From: Clostridia bacterium
GTDB taxonomy: Bacteria; Bacillota_A; Clostridia; Oscillospirales; CAG-272
Assembly: GCA_017454075.1 (NCBI GenBank)
Contig: JAFTDQ010000049.1
Span: forward strand, 1-9,156
Direction: 5' to 3'
DNA length: 9,156 bases
Position numbers and translations under genes: made by a program. Below the pieces are notes generated by a model that saw only the letters and a program-made list of their open reading frames with translations, made no database searches and was not told the DNA's origin. Positions 1 to 6,829 of this stretch are shown here, piece by piece. Every line of letters starts with the position of its first letter. The stretch's first letter is position 1.

Positions 1-190
1 AACTGAAAAGATCAGGTAGCTTACGGCGAAGCCGGAAGCGTGCGGCGTGAGCCGCGGGAAGCATCCGGCGGAGCCGGTGATGAGGTGTATGCAAATAAAG
101 GCAAAGATGTTTATTTTGCGTCTGTCGCCCTCGCCCGGTCAATCCCTCCGCCTCGCGTCCGCGAGGCACCTCCCTTTACACAAGGGAGGC
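1..190. repeat. Ladder of six short hairpins, non-coding
   Basis: No credible gene lies in the first 327 bases. Instead there is a run of stem-loops: CGGC/GCCG at 24-34 (loop GAA), GCGGC/GCCGC at 42-55 (loop GTGA), CCGGC/GCCGG at 65-77, GCAAATAAA/TTTATTTTGC at 91-119 (one bulge), a perfect 8-bp stem GCCTCGCG/CGCGAGGC at 150-167, and a perfect 8-bp stem CCTCCCTT/AAGGGAGG at 169-189 with loop TACAC. None is followed directly by a T tract, so they are not ordinary terminators. The style resembles the repeat block at the right end of the window, and similar motifs look familiar from gut Clostridia intergenic DNA, though that is recollection rather than a search result. The block may continue beyond the left edge. 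Confidence 0.6.
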
Positions 191-283
191 GGGGGACAAG
201 CATACAGTTATTCCCAACGAGCCCGATTTCGACTTTTTTATCAGTTTTTTTGCTTAAAAAGCGGCCGTCACGCATTTTTTCTA

Positions 284-312
284 TTGACTTTAGCGCGATA
301 AAGTGTTAGAAT
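284..312 (+). promoter_or_regulatory. Strong sigma-A-type promoter pointing at the amidohydrolase 3' end and the operon beyond
   Basis: TTGACT at 284-289 and TAGAAT at 307-312 are separated by exactly 17 bp, each matching consensus at 5 of 6 positions, and TG at 304-305 gives an extended -10. The region is clearly more AT-rich than the coding DNA. Transcription would start near 319. The only same-strand gene downstream is the symporter at 1189, so the promoter could drive the main operon through a leader of about 870 nt that is antisense to the whole amidohydrolase gene. The promoter match is seen in the sequence; its target is inferred. Confidence 0.55.
287..304. promoter_or_regulatory. 18-bp palindrome inside the promoter spacer, candidate operator
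   Basis: ACTTTAGCGCGATAAAGT is a dyad in which 8 of 9 base pairs match. It lies between the -35 and -10 boxes of the 284-312 promoter and overlaps the edges of both the -35 and the extended -10 TG. This is the classical position for a repressor operator. The regulator is not in the window and I do not assign a family. A hairpin terminator for the minus-strand gene is less likely, because no T tract follows on that strand. Confidence 0.5.
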
Positions 313-327
313 TTTACATTATTTGAT

Positions 328-1125
328 TCAGACGCCCAGCAGTCCGGCGCAGTTTTTCGAGAACACGGCGTCGCGCTCTTCCGGGTCGGGCAAAATCGAG
401 TTTATGATCCCGATATACTGCTTGGCGCTTCGCCAAGGGCTGTCGGTCCCGAAAAGGATCTTTCCGATCCCGTGCGACCGGATCACGTCCGCGATTCTTT
501 CTTTTTCCGTGCCGTCGAGCACGAACGAGGTGTCGAAATAAACCGGCAGTCCCGTAAGACAGCGCTCGACGAGGTCGATCTGTTTCGCGCCGCCCATATG
601 CGCGAGCACGATGAACGGCTTCTCCTTCGTCACCGCCTTCACGACGTCGGCGGACAGGTCGGGAGGGCAGTGCACGTGCCCGGGGGAGGCGGGATCGACC
701 CCGGCGTGGATAAAGACAGCGAGCCCTCTTTCGCGGCATCCGACGAGTATTTTTATATATCCCTCGTCGGTTATGTCGGTCTCCTGATAATCCGGGTGGA
801 GCTTGACCCCTTTCAGCCCGAGGGAGGCTATGAAGTCGAGCCGGCGGTCGATATCGTCGCAGGCGGGATGTATCCCTCCGAGCGAAATGAGCCCCGGTCT
901 GCGGCAGAGCCCGGCCGCGAAGCTGTTTATGCTCTCAAACTGCCGAGGCTTCGTCACCACGGGAAGCACGACCGAAAGGTCCACCCCGGCCGCTTTCATC
1001 GCACCGAGCAGATCGTCCGCCGTGCCGCCCGTCACCGCCTTTTCATTTCCGATTTTTTCAAGCGTTTCGATGCTTCTGCCCGCTATCGCGTCGGGAAAAA
1101 CATGGGTATGAGCGTCGATAATCAT
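328..1125 (-). CDS. Metal-dependent amidohydrolase (amidohydrolase 2 / ACMSD-like, COG2159 type)
   Basis: This 265-residue TIM-barrel protein opens with the metal-binding HxH motif (DAHTHVF, His6 and His8). Later expected ligands are His140 (FIHAG), His176 (LAHMGG) and Asp228 (FGTDSP). VKLHP at 107-111 and GGIHP at 83-87 are also typical. The family contains hydrolases and non-oxidative decarboxylases of cyclic or aromatic acids, so the substrate cannot be named. It is cytoplasmic, with no signal peptide. The start is chosen because HxH must sit at the extreme N-terminus; the ribosome-binding site is weak (GAAG just upstream). It is divergent from the symporter with 63 bp between the two starts, so a link to the aryl-acid genes is only positional. 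A TatD-like nuclease is less likely, given the overall motif pattern. No clear terminator is seen after its stop. Confidence 0.85.
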   Translation of the reverse strand: MIIDAHTHVFPDAIAGRSIETLEKIGNEKAVTGGTADDLLGAMKAAGVDLSVVLPVVTKPRQFESINSFAAGLCRRPGLISLGGIHPACDDIDRRLDFIASLGLKGVKLHPDYQETDITDEGYIKILVGCRERGLAVFIHAGVDPASPGHVHCPPDLSADVVKAVTKEKPFIVLAHMGGAKQIDLVERCLTGLPVYFDTSFVLDGTEKERIADVIRSHGIGKILFGTDSPWRSAKQYIGIINSILPDPEERDAVFSKNCAGLLGV

Positions 1126-1158
1126 TCTTCAGTCACCAGCCGTCGTTCGTTTTCCAAT

Positions 1159-1187
1159 ATTATACATTTCCGAAAGGAATATTGCAA
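1159..1187 (-). promoter_or_regulatory. Promoter of the amidohydrolase, overlapping the symporter ribosome-binding site
   Basis: Read on the minus strand, TTGCAA (1187-1182) is followed after exactly 17 bp by a perfect TATAAT (1164-1159). Transcription would start near 1152, leaving a leader of about 26 nt before the ATG at 1125. The -35 box and spacer coincide with the Shine-Dalgarno and spacer of the plus-strand symporter gene, so polymerase bound here would sit on its translation-initiation region. I could not find an equally good plus-strand promoter between the two genes. Confidence 0.6.
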
Positions 1188-1188
1188 G

Positions 1189-2781
1189 ATGATTATTCAG
1201 ATTTTATTCCTGGTCGCCTTTTTCGCACTCATGATCGCGGTGGGCTTTTACTACCGCAAAAAGGCGTCCTCCGTGGAGGGATTTGTCCTGGGTTCGCGCG
1301 GGGCCGGTCCGTGGCTCACGGCCTTCGCCTTCGGGACCTCCTATTTCTCGGCGGTCATTTTCGTGGGTTACGCCGGACAGTTCGGATGGAATTTCGGCAT
1401 TTCATCGACCTGGATAGGGCTCGGCAACGCCTTTATCGGCTCCCTGCTCCCCTGGATAATACTGGGCAGGCGCACGCGTATCATGACGAACCATCTGTCG
1501 AGCAAGACCATGCCGGAGTTTTTTGAGTCGCGCTACGATTCGAAAAGTCTCAAGCTGATCTCGGCGGTGATCGTGTTCGTGTTCCTGATCCCATATACCG
1601 CCTCGCTTTATAACGGACTTTCGCGGCTCTTCAGCATGGCGTTCCCCGGCATAAACTATACGGTCTGCATAGTCATAATGTCGCTGCTCACCTGCGTTTA
1701 CGTACTGCTCGGCGGCTATATGGCGACCGCCATGAACGATTTTATCCAGGGCGTCTTTATGCTCGGCGGGATCGTTGCAGTGATCGCCGCGGTGCTTAAC
1801 CGGAACGGCGGCTTTTCGGAGTCCGTCGCAAAGCTTGCGGAGACCTCCGGCTGGCAGTACACGTCGTTCTTCGGACCGGACGCTCTGTTCCTGTTCTTCG
1901 TCGTGGTGCTCACCTCGCTCGGTACCTGGGGCCTGCCGCAGATGGTCGGCAAATTCTACGCCATCAAGGACGAGGATTCCATCAAGAAGGGAACCGTCAT
2001 TTCCTCGATATTCGCGGTCGTCGTCGCCGGCGGATGCTATTTCCTCGGCGGATTTTCGAGGCTGTTCGCTCAGGCGGACGCCGCGACCGGCAAGCCGATG
2101 CTTGACGGGAGCGTCGTGTCCTACGACCGGCTCGTGCCCGCGATGCTCGAAAATCTCGGTCCGGTCATAATCGGCATCGTTCTCGTTCTCGTGCTTTCGG
2201 CATCGATGTCCACTCTTTCGTCCCTCGTGCTGACCTCCGGCTCCACCGTGACGCTCGACCTGATCGCTCCTCTCAGAAAGAAACAGATCAGCGAAAAGGG
2301 CAAGATCGTCATAATGCGGCTCCTCATCGTCTGCTTCGTCATCCTTTCGGCGCTGATCGCCGTTTATCAGGTAAACGCTCAGAGCGAATCTTCGGTCACG
2401 TTCATCGCCAACCTGATGGGCGTTTCGTGGGGCGCCCTCGCCGGGGCTTTCATCGGACCGTTCCTCTGGGGACTTTACTTTAAGAAGACAACCCGCGCCT
2501 CGGTGTATTTCAGCTTCGCCGTCGGCGTTTCGATGAGTCTCATCCAGCTTATAAAGAGTCTGTCCGGATTTGCGTTCAACGTTCCGTTCCTCGACAACGT
2601 AGTTTTCAGGACGTCCATCCACTCGGGCGCCTTTGCCATGATCATAAGTCTCGTGTTCGTCCCGCTTGTAAGCCTCGTGACGAAAAAGCTTCCCGAAAAG
2701 CGCGTTGAGGAAATCTTCTCGTGCTACAAAAAGACAGTTACCGTGAAGGCGACCGAAGTCCTGAAAATAGAAGAACAGTGA
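1189..2781 (+). CDS. Sodium:solute symporter (SSS family)
   Basis: A 530-residue polytopic membrane protein, normal for SSS transporters, with about 13 hydrophobic segments along its length. Diagnostic stretches are the N-terminal helix 1-20 followed by YYRKK and the SSVEGFVLG motif (27-35), PEFFESRYDSKSLK (109-122), GGYMATAMNDFIQG (175-188), TWGLPQMVGKFYA (246-258), and SASMSTLSS (337-345). In the last, Ser341-Thr342 align with the Na2-site Ser-Thr of PutP/vSGLT. It imports a solute, probably an organic acid or amino acid, driven by Na+. A phenylacetate permease (PaaL/PhaJ) belongs to this family, which fits the downstream ligases, but the substrate is not readable from sequence. The ATG at 1189 is chosen over upstream in-frame starts because AAGGAAT lies 8-9 nt before it and hydrophobic transmembrane sequence starts there. 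The next gene follows after 18 bp. Confidence 0.92.
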   Translation: MIIQILFLVAFFALMIAVGFYYRKKASSVEGFVLGSRGAGPWLTAFAFGTSYFSAVIFVGYAGQFGWNFGISSTWIGLGNAFIGSLLPWIILGRRTRIMTNHLSSKTMPEFFESRYDSKSLKLISAVIVFVFLIPYTASLYNGLSRLFSMAFPGINYTVCIVIMSLLTCVYVLLGGYMATAMNDFIQGVFMLGGIVAVIAAVLNRNGGFSESVAKLAETSGWQYTSFFGPDALFLFFVVVLTSLGTWGLPQMVGKFYAIKDEDSIKKGTVISSIFAVVVAGGCYFLGGFSRLFAQADAATGKPMLDGSVVSYDRLVPAMLENLGPVIIGIVLVLVLSASMSTLSSLVLTSGSTVTLDLIAPLRKKQISEKGKIVIMRLLIVCFVILSALIAVYQVNAQSESSVTFIANLMGVSWGALAGAFIGPFLWGLYFKKTTRASVYFSFAVGVSMSLIQLIKSLSGFAFNVPFLDNVVFRTSIHSGAFAMIISLVFVPLVSLVTKKLPEKRVEEIFSCYKKTVTVKATEVLKIEEQ

Positions 2782-2799
2782 ACCGGGGGAATATAAAAT

Positions 2800-4437
2800 A
2801 TGCCAATTACAGAATTGCTTGAGGAAAACGCCCGCAGAAGTCCCGACATGGTGTGTCTCGTCGAGATCAATCCCGAGATGAAGGAAACGAGAAAGCTTTC
2901 ATACAAGGAATACGATCTCATCCAGACGACCGAGTCTCCGTATTTCAGGCGTGAGATCACCTGGCAGGTTTTCAACGAGAAGGCGAACCGCTTCGCGAAT
3001 CTGCTCATAAAACGCGGGATCAAAAAGGGCGACAAGGTCGGCATTCTTCTGATGAACTGCATAGAGTGGCTCCCGATCTATTTCGGGATCCTTAAGACCG
3101 GGGCGCTCGCCGTTCCGTTCAACTTCCGTTTCACCGCGAGCGAGATAGAATACTGCGCGCGGCTCTCGGAGGTAAACGTGCTTGTTTTCGGGCCGGAGTT
3201 CATAAGCCGTCTCGAGGACATATACGAAACCATCGGCAAAAACAGCCACATGATCTACGTGGGCGACGGTCAGCATCCGTCGTTTTCCGAGGATTACAAG
3301 GATATGACGGCAGATATGCCGTCCACCTCTCCCGACTTGAAGCTCAGCGACGACGATCTCGCTGCGATATACTTTTCATCGGGCACGACCGGCTTCCCGA
3401 AGGCCATCCTTCACCGGCACAGGGCGCTGATGCACTCCTGCAGGGTGGAACAGAATCACCACGGACAGACGGCGAAGGACGTATTTCTCTGCATCCCGCC
3501 GCTCTATCACACCGGCGCGAAAATGCACTGGTTCGGTTCGCTTCTCTCGGGCGGCAAGGCGATCCTGCTGAAGGGCACGAAACCGGAATATATCCTCAAA
3601 ACCGCTTCGGAAGAACAGTGCACGATCCTCTGGCTCCTCGTCCCGTGGGCGCAGGATATCCTGCTGGCGCTCGATAACGGGCAGATCAGTCTGAGCGATT
3701 ATAAGCTCGATCAGCTCCGTCTCATGCACATTGGCGCGCAGCCCGTGCCGCAGAGTCTCGTGAAGCGCTGGCTGCAGTACTTCCCGAATATGCAGTACGA
3801 CACCAACTACGGTCTGTCCGAATCCATCGGACCGGGATGCGTCCATCTCGGGGTCGAAAACACCCGCAAGGTCGGAGCGATCGGCGTCCCGGGCTACGGC
3901 TGGCAGGTCAGGATCGTCGACGAGAACGGCGACGAGGTCAGGAAGGGCGACGTCGGCGAGCTCTGCGTTAAGGGCGACGGCGTGATGGTCGAATACTACA
4001 ACGACCCGAAGGCAACGGCGGATACCCTCAGGGACGGCTGGCTCTTCACCGGCGATATGGCGATGCAGGACAGCGAGGGATTCATATACCTCGTTGACCG
4101 CAAGAAGGACGTCATCATTTCGGGCGGCGAGAACATATATCCCGTCCAGATCGAGGACTTCATTTCGTCCCACCCGGACGTGAAGGACGTCGCCGTGATC
4201 GGTCTTCACGACAACCGTCTCGGCGAGATCGCCGCGGCGATCGTCGAGATAAAGGAAGGCCACGCCTGCGGGGAAGCGGATCTCGAGGCCTTCTGCCATC
4301 AGCTGCCGCGTTATAAGCGGCCCAAAAAATTCATTCTCGCGCCCGTTCCCCGCAATGCGACGGGCAAGATCGAGAAACCGAAACTGCGCGCTCTTTACGG
4401 CGCCTCAAATCTCGTCGACGCGCAGAACAAATCCTGA
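2800..4437 (+). CDS. AMP-forming acyl-CoA synthetase (class I adenylate-forming ligase)
   Basis: This 545-residue enzyme should activate a carboxylic acid with ATP and CoA through an acyl-adenylate. All core motifs are present: P-loop YFSSGTTGFPK (191-201), YGLSES (337-342), the TGD ATP-ribose region (417-419), hinge DRKKDVIISGGENIYP (433-448), and the C-terminal catalytic lysine Lys523 in NATGKIEK. It resembles COG0318-type ligases of medium-chain, aromatic or cyclic acids; the true substrate is unknown. The N-terminal part has two successive segments that both resemble the usual TYxEL...N start motif (LSYKEYDL at 33-40 and ITWQVFNEKAN at 53-63), implying a roughly 20-residue insertion before the standard fold. 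The start has GGGGGA 9 nt upstream. It lies between the symporter (18 bp) and iorA (17 bp) in the same operon. It is from a different subfamily than the PaaK-type ligase downstream. Confidence 0.9.
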   Translation: MPITELLEENARRSPDMVCLVEINPEMKETRKLSYKEYDLIQTTESPYFRREITWQVFNEKANRFANLLIKRGIKKGDKVGILLMNCIEWLPIYFGILKTGALAVPFNFRFTASEIEYCARLSEVNVLVFGPEFISRLEDIYETIGKNSHMIYVGDGQHPSFSEDYKDMTADMPSTSPDLKLSDDDLAAIYFSSGTTGFPKAILHRHRALMHSCRVEQNHHGQTAKDVFLCIPPLYHTGAKMHWFGSLLSGGKAILLKGTKPEYILKTASEEQCTILWLLVPWAQDILLALDNGQISLSDYKLDQLRLMHIGAQPVPQSLVKRWLQYFPNMQYDTNYGLSESIGPGCVHLGVENTRKVGAIGVPGYGWQVRIVDENGDEVRKGDVGELCVKGDGVMVEYYNDPKATADTLRDGWLFTGDMAMQDSEGFIYLVDRKKDVIISGGENIYPVQIEDFISSHPDVKDVAVIGLHDNRLGEIAAAIVEIKEGHACGEADLEAFCHQLPRYKRPKKFILAPVPRNATGKIEKPKLRALYGASNLVDAQNKS

Positions 4438-4454
4438 GAAAGCGGGAAACACAG

Positions 4455-6215
4455 ATGAAACAGCTTCTGATAGGGAACGCGGCGATCGCGCGCGGGATGT
4501 ACGAGGCGGGAGTGAGAGTCGTTTCGAGCTATCCCGGCACTCCGTCGACCGAGATCACCGAGTTCGCCGCCAAATATGATGAAATATACAGCGAATGGGC
4601 TCCGAACGAAAAGGTGGCGGCGGAGGTCGCCTTCGGCGCCTCGCTCGCCGGGGCGCGCGCGGCCTGCGCGATGAAGCACGTGGGTCTGAACGTCGCCGCG
4701 GATCCGCTCTTCACGATGTCATATACCGGGGTCCGGGGCGGCCTCGTATTCTGCGTCGCGGACGACCCCGCCATGCATTCCTCTCAGAACGAGCAGGATT
4801 CGAGGCATTACGCGATATCGGCGAAGGTGCCGATGCTGGAGCCCGCCGATTCGTCCGAAGCGTACCGCTTCGCAAAGGAGGCGTTTTCGCTTTCGGAAAC
4901 CTTCGACACGCCGGTTATGATAAGGACCTGCACGAGGATCGCTCACTGTCAGAGCATCGTCGACGTGGGCGAGCGCGCGGAAAGGGAACTCCTGCCTTAT
5001 GAAAAACAGCCCGAAAAGTATATTATGATGCCGGGCTACGCAAGAAAAAAGCACCCCATTGTCGAGGAGAGGACGAAAAAGCTCACCGAATACGCGGAAA
5101 ACTGCCCGTTCAACGACTGCTTCATCGCTGAAAACAGCGAGATCGGCATCGTCACGTCCGGCACGTGCTATCAGTACGTAAAGGAGGTCTTCGGAGACGA
5201 CGTTTCCGTCTTCAAGATCGGCATGATAAACCCCATGCCCGTAAAAGCGCTCCTTGATTTTGCCGGCCGGGTGAAACGGCTGATCGTTATCGAGGAGCTC
5301 GATCCCGTTATTGAAACTCATCTGAGAAACATAGGTCTTGATCCCGAGGGCAAAAGCCTGTTTCCGCCGATCGGCGAATTTTCTCAGAAGGATATCCGCA
5401 GGATACTTCTGAATGAAACGCCGGAAACTGTATCCGCGGATTCTCCCGTTCCCGGACGTCCGCCCGTGATGTGCCCCGGCTGTCCTCACCGCGGGATGTA
5501 CTACGTCCTCGCGAAGCTGAAACTGACCGTCCTCGGGGACATCGGCTGTTATACGCTCGGGGCCGCCCCGCCGCTTAACGCTCTCGATTCCACGCTCTGT
5601 ATGGGCGCCTCGGTTTCGGGGATACACGGCTTCAACAAGGCGAGGGGCGCCGAAAGCGAACGGAAAACCGTCTGCGTGATCGGTGATTCCACTTTCATGC
5701 ACTCGGGAATGACGGGGCTCGTCAATATAGCGTACAACGCCTCCGACTCCGTCGTCATCATCCTCGACAATTCGATAACAGGTATGACGGGACATCAGCA
5801 GAACCCCACAACCGGATACAATATCAAGGGCGATCCCGCCGCAAAGGTGAATCTCGAAAACCTGTGCGCCGCGCTCGGCATAAACCGCGTCAGGGTGGTC
5901 GATCCCTACGACCTCAAAGAATGCGAAAAAGCTGTCAGGGAAGAGCTGGCGGCGGACGGACCGTCCGTCATCATTTCAAGGCGCCCCTGCATGCTCCTGA
6001 AATACGTAAAACCGAAGCCGGCGCTCCGGGTCGACAGCGACGCCTGCCGCTCATGCAGAAGCTGCATGAAGCTCGGCTGCCCTTCGCTTTCCATGAAGGA
6101 CGGCAAGGCGGTAATCGACGTCACGCAGTGCGTCGGATGCGGCGTGTGCGGGCAGCTTTGTCCGTTCGGAGCCATAGGCGACGCCGGCTCCGCAAAGGAA
6201 GGGAATGAGAAATGA
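4455..6215 (+). CDS. iorA: Indolepyruvate ferredoxin oxidoreductase, alpha subunit
   Basis: The catalytic subunit of a thiamine-diphosphate 2-keto-acid oxidoreductase that converts indolepyruvate and other arylpyruvates plus CoA to arylacetyl-CoA, CO2 and reduced ferredoxin. At 586 residues it has normal family length. The N-terminal pyrimidine-binding domain begins GNAAIARGMYEAGV and has SYPGTPSTEI (25-34). MCPGCPHRGM (339-348) opens the second half. The TPP/Mg site is GDIGCYTLG (361-369) and GDSTFMHSG (410-418) followed by LDN (437-439). The C-terminus carries two [4Fe-4S] motifs: Cys531, 534, 537, 542 (CxxCxxCx4CP, a spacing I recall from IorA proteins) and Cys559, 562, 565, 569 (regular). 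No signal peptide is present. The ribosome-binding site is modest. Its last 4 bases overlap iorB (ATGA), implying translational coupling. The cofactors make the enzyme oxygen-sensitive, pointing to an anaerobe. Confidence 0.95.
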   Translation: MKQLLIGNAAIARGMYEAGVRVVSSYPGTPSTEITEFAAKYDEIYSEWAPNEKVAAEVAFGASLAGARAACAMKHVGLNVAADPLFTMSYTGVRGGLVFCVADDPAMHSSQNEQDSRHYAISAKVPMLEPADSSEAYRFAKEAFSLSETFDTPVMIRTCTRIAHCQSIVDVGERAERELLPYEKQPEKYIMMPGYARKKHPIVEERTKKLTEYAENCPFNDCFIAENSEIGIVTSGTCYQYVKEVFGDDVSVFKIGMINPMPVKALLDFAGRVKRLIVIEELDPVIETHLRNIGLDPEGKSLFPPIGEFSQKDIRRILLNETPETVSADSPVPGRPPVMCPGCPHRGMYYVLAKLKLTVLGDIGCYTLGAAPPLNALDSTLCMGASVSGIHGFNKARGAESERKTVCVIGDSTFMHSGMTGLVNIAYNASDSVVIILDNSITGMTGHQQNPTTGYNIKGDPAAKVNLENLCAALGINRVRVVDPYDLKECEKAVREELAADGPSVIISRRPCMLLKYVKPKPALRVDSDACRSCRSCMKLGCPSLSMKDGKAVIDVTQCVGCGVCGQLCPFGAIGDAGSAKEGNEK

Positions 6216-6796
6216 AAACCGTAAATATCATGATCGTTGGAGTGGGCGGACAGGGAAGTCTGCTCGCGAGCAAGCTTCTCGGTCACCTTCTGGTAAAGGA
6301 GGGCTTCGACGTCAAGGTGTCGGAGGTCCACGGAATGAGCCAGCGCGGCGGCTCGGTCGTCACGTACGTGCGTTACGGCGACACGGTCCGGTCTCCGCTC
6401 GTGTCGGAGGGAGAGGCCGATTTCATAGTTTCGTTTGAAAAGCTCGAGGCGGCGCGTCACGCGCCGATGCTCAGGACCGGAGGGCGGATCGTCGTAAATA
6501 CTCAGCAGATCGACCCGATGCCTGTCATCACGGGCAGCGCGAAATACCCCGAGGGCATTCTCGAAGAACTGAAGGCCAAAGGGGTCAGGGTGGACGAGGT
6601 CGACGCGCTTTCGCTTGCCGGGGAAGCCGGCAGCGTCAGGGCGGTCAACATCGTTCTTATGGGCCGGCTGTCGCTTTACTTCCCGTTTGACAGGGAAACT
6701 TGGCTCGGCGCGATAGAGGAAACCGTGGCGCCGAAATTCGTTGAGATCAACAAAAAGGCGTTTCTGCTCGGTCGCGGGGAAACGCCGCAGACATAA
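6212..6796 (+). CDS. iorB: Indolepyruvate ferredoxin oxidoreductase, beta subunit
   Basis: A 194-residue gamma-domain-type subunit that pairs with IorA to form the complete oxidoreductase. It begins with a nucleotide-fold glycine motif, IMIVGVGGQGSLLASKLLG (GVGGQG at 10-15), followed by the family hallmark SEVHGMSQRGGSV (37-49) that contacts CoA/TPP in this superfamily. NTQQIDP (96-102) and AVNIVLMGRL (144-153) are also typical. The length equals that of stand-alone IorB proteins, so it is complete and unfused. The start codon is embedded in the iorA stop (ATGA), with GGAAGGGAATGAG just upstream inside iorA acting as the Shine-Dalgarno. Equimolar expression with IorA through coupling is expected. 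A pyruvate or 2-oxoglutarate oxidoreductase gamma subunit is ruled out mainly by the IorA partner. Confidence 0.93.
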   Translation: MKTVNIMIVGVGGQGSLLASKLLGHLLVKEGFDVKVSEVHGMSQRGGSVVTYVRYGDTVRSPLVSEGEADFIVSFEKLEAARHAPMLRTGGRIVVNTQQIDPMPVITGSAKYPEGILEELKAKGVRVDEVDALSLAGEAGSVRAVNIVLMGRLSLYFPFDRETWLGAIEETVAPKFVEINKKAFLLGRGETPQT

Positions 6797-6811
6797 CGCC
6801 GCAAGTCGGCG
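6797..6811 (+). other. Small hairpin between iorB and the PaaK-type gene
   Basis: CGCCG (6797-6801) pairs with CGGCG (6807-6811) around a 5-nt loop, starting immediately after the iorB stop codon. No T tract follows, so it is not an intrinsic terminator. It could stabilise the upstream mRNA segment or be chance in GC-rich DNA. The Shine-Dalgarno of the next gene (CGGAG, 6818-6822) lies just downstream, outside the stem. Confidence 0.3.
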
Positions 6812-6829
6812 AAAGATCGGAGAAAAAAC

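Noticed and set aside
240..304. Intrinsic terminator for the amidohydrolase on the minus strand
   Set aside because: Poly-T/poly-A runs exist, but the possible stems are 3-6 bp and not directly followed by a T tract on that strand.
40..309. Two overlapping small open frames of 84-89 codons in the left block
   Set aside because: They cover the hairpin ladder, are compositionally odd and lack a Shine-Dalgarno; treated as non-coding.
1158..1163. TATTAT as a -10 box for the symporter on the plus strand
   Set aside because: No acceptable -35 box lies 16-18 bp upstream; the same bases form a perfect TATAAT with a matched -35 on the minus strand.
472..1188. In-frame upstream extension of the symporter, giving a 769-residue protein
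   Set aside because: The extra 239 residues are antisense to the amidohydrolase, charged and non-membrane, while the ATG at 1189 has a good Shine-Dalgarno and begins the first hydrophobic helix.
1402..2622. Long minus-strand open frame (406 codons) opposite the symporter
   Set aside because: Its sequence is rich in His/Arg/Glu/Asp and low-complexity, as expected for the antisense of a membrane-protein gene in GC-rich DNA; no domain is recognisable.
3376..4299. Minus-strand open frame (307 codons) opposite the acyl-CoA synthetase
   Set aside because: Shadow of a well-supported gene with all ligase motifs; no domain, no ribosome-binding site worth noting.
4719..5795. Minus-strand open frame (358 codons) opposite iorA
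   Set aside because: Antisense shadow of a gene with complete TPP and ferredoxin motifs; composition is typical of spurious frames.
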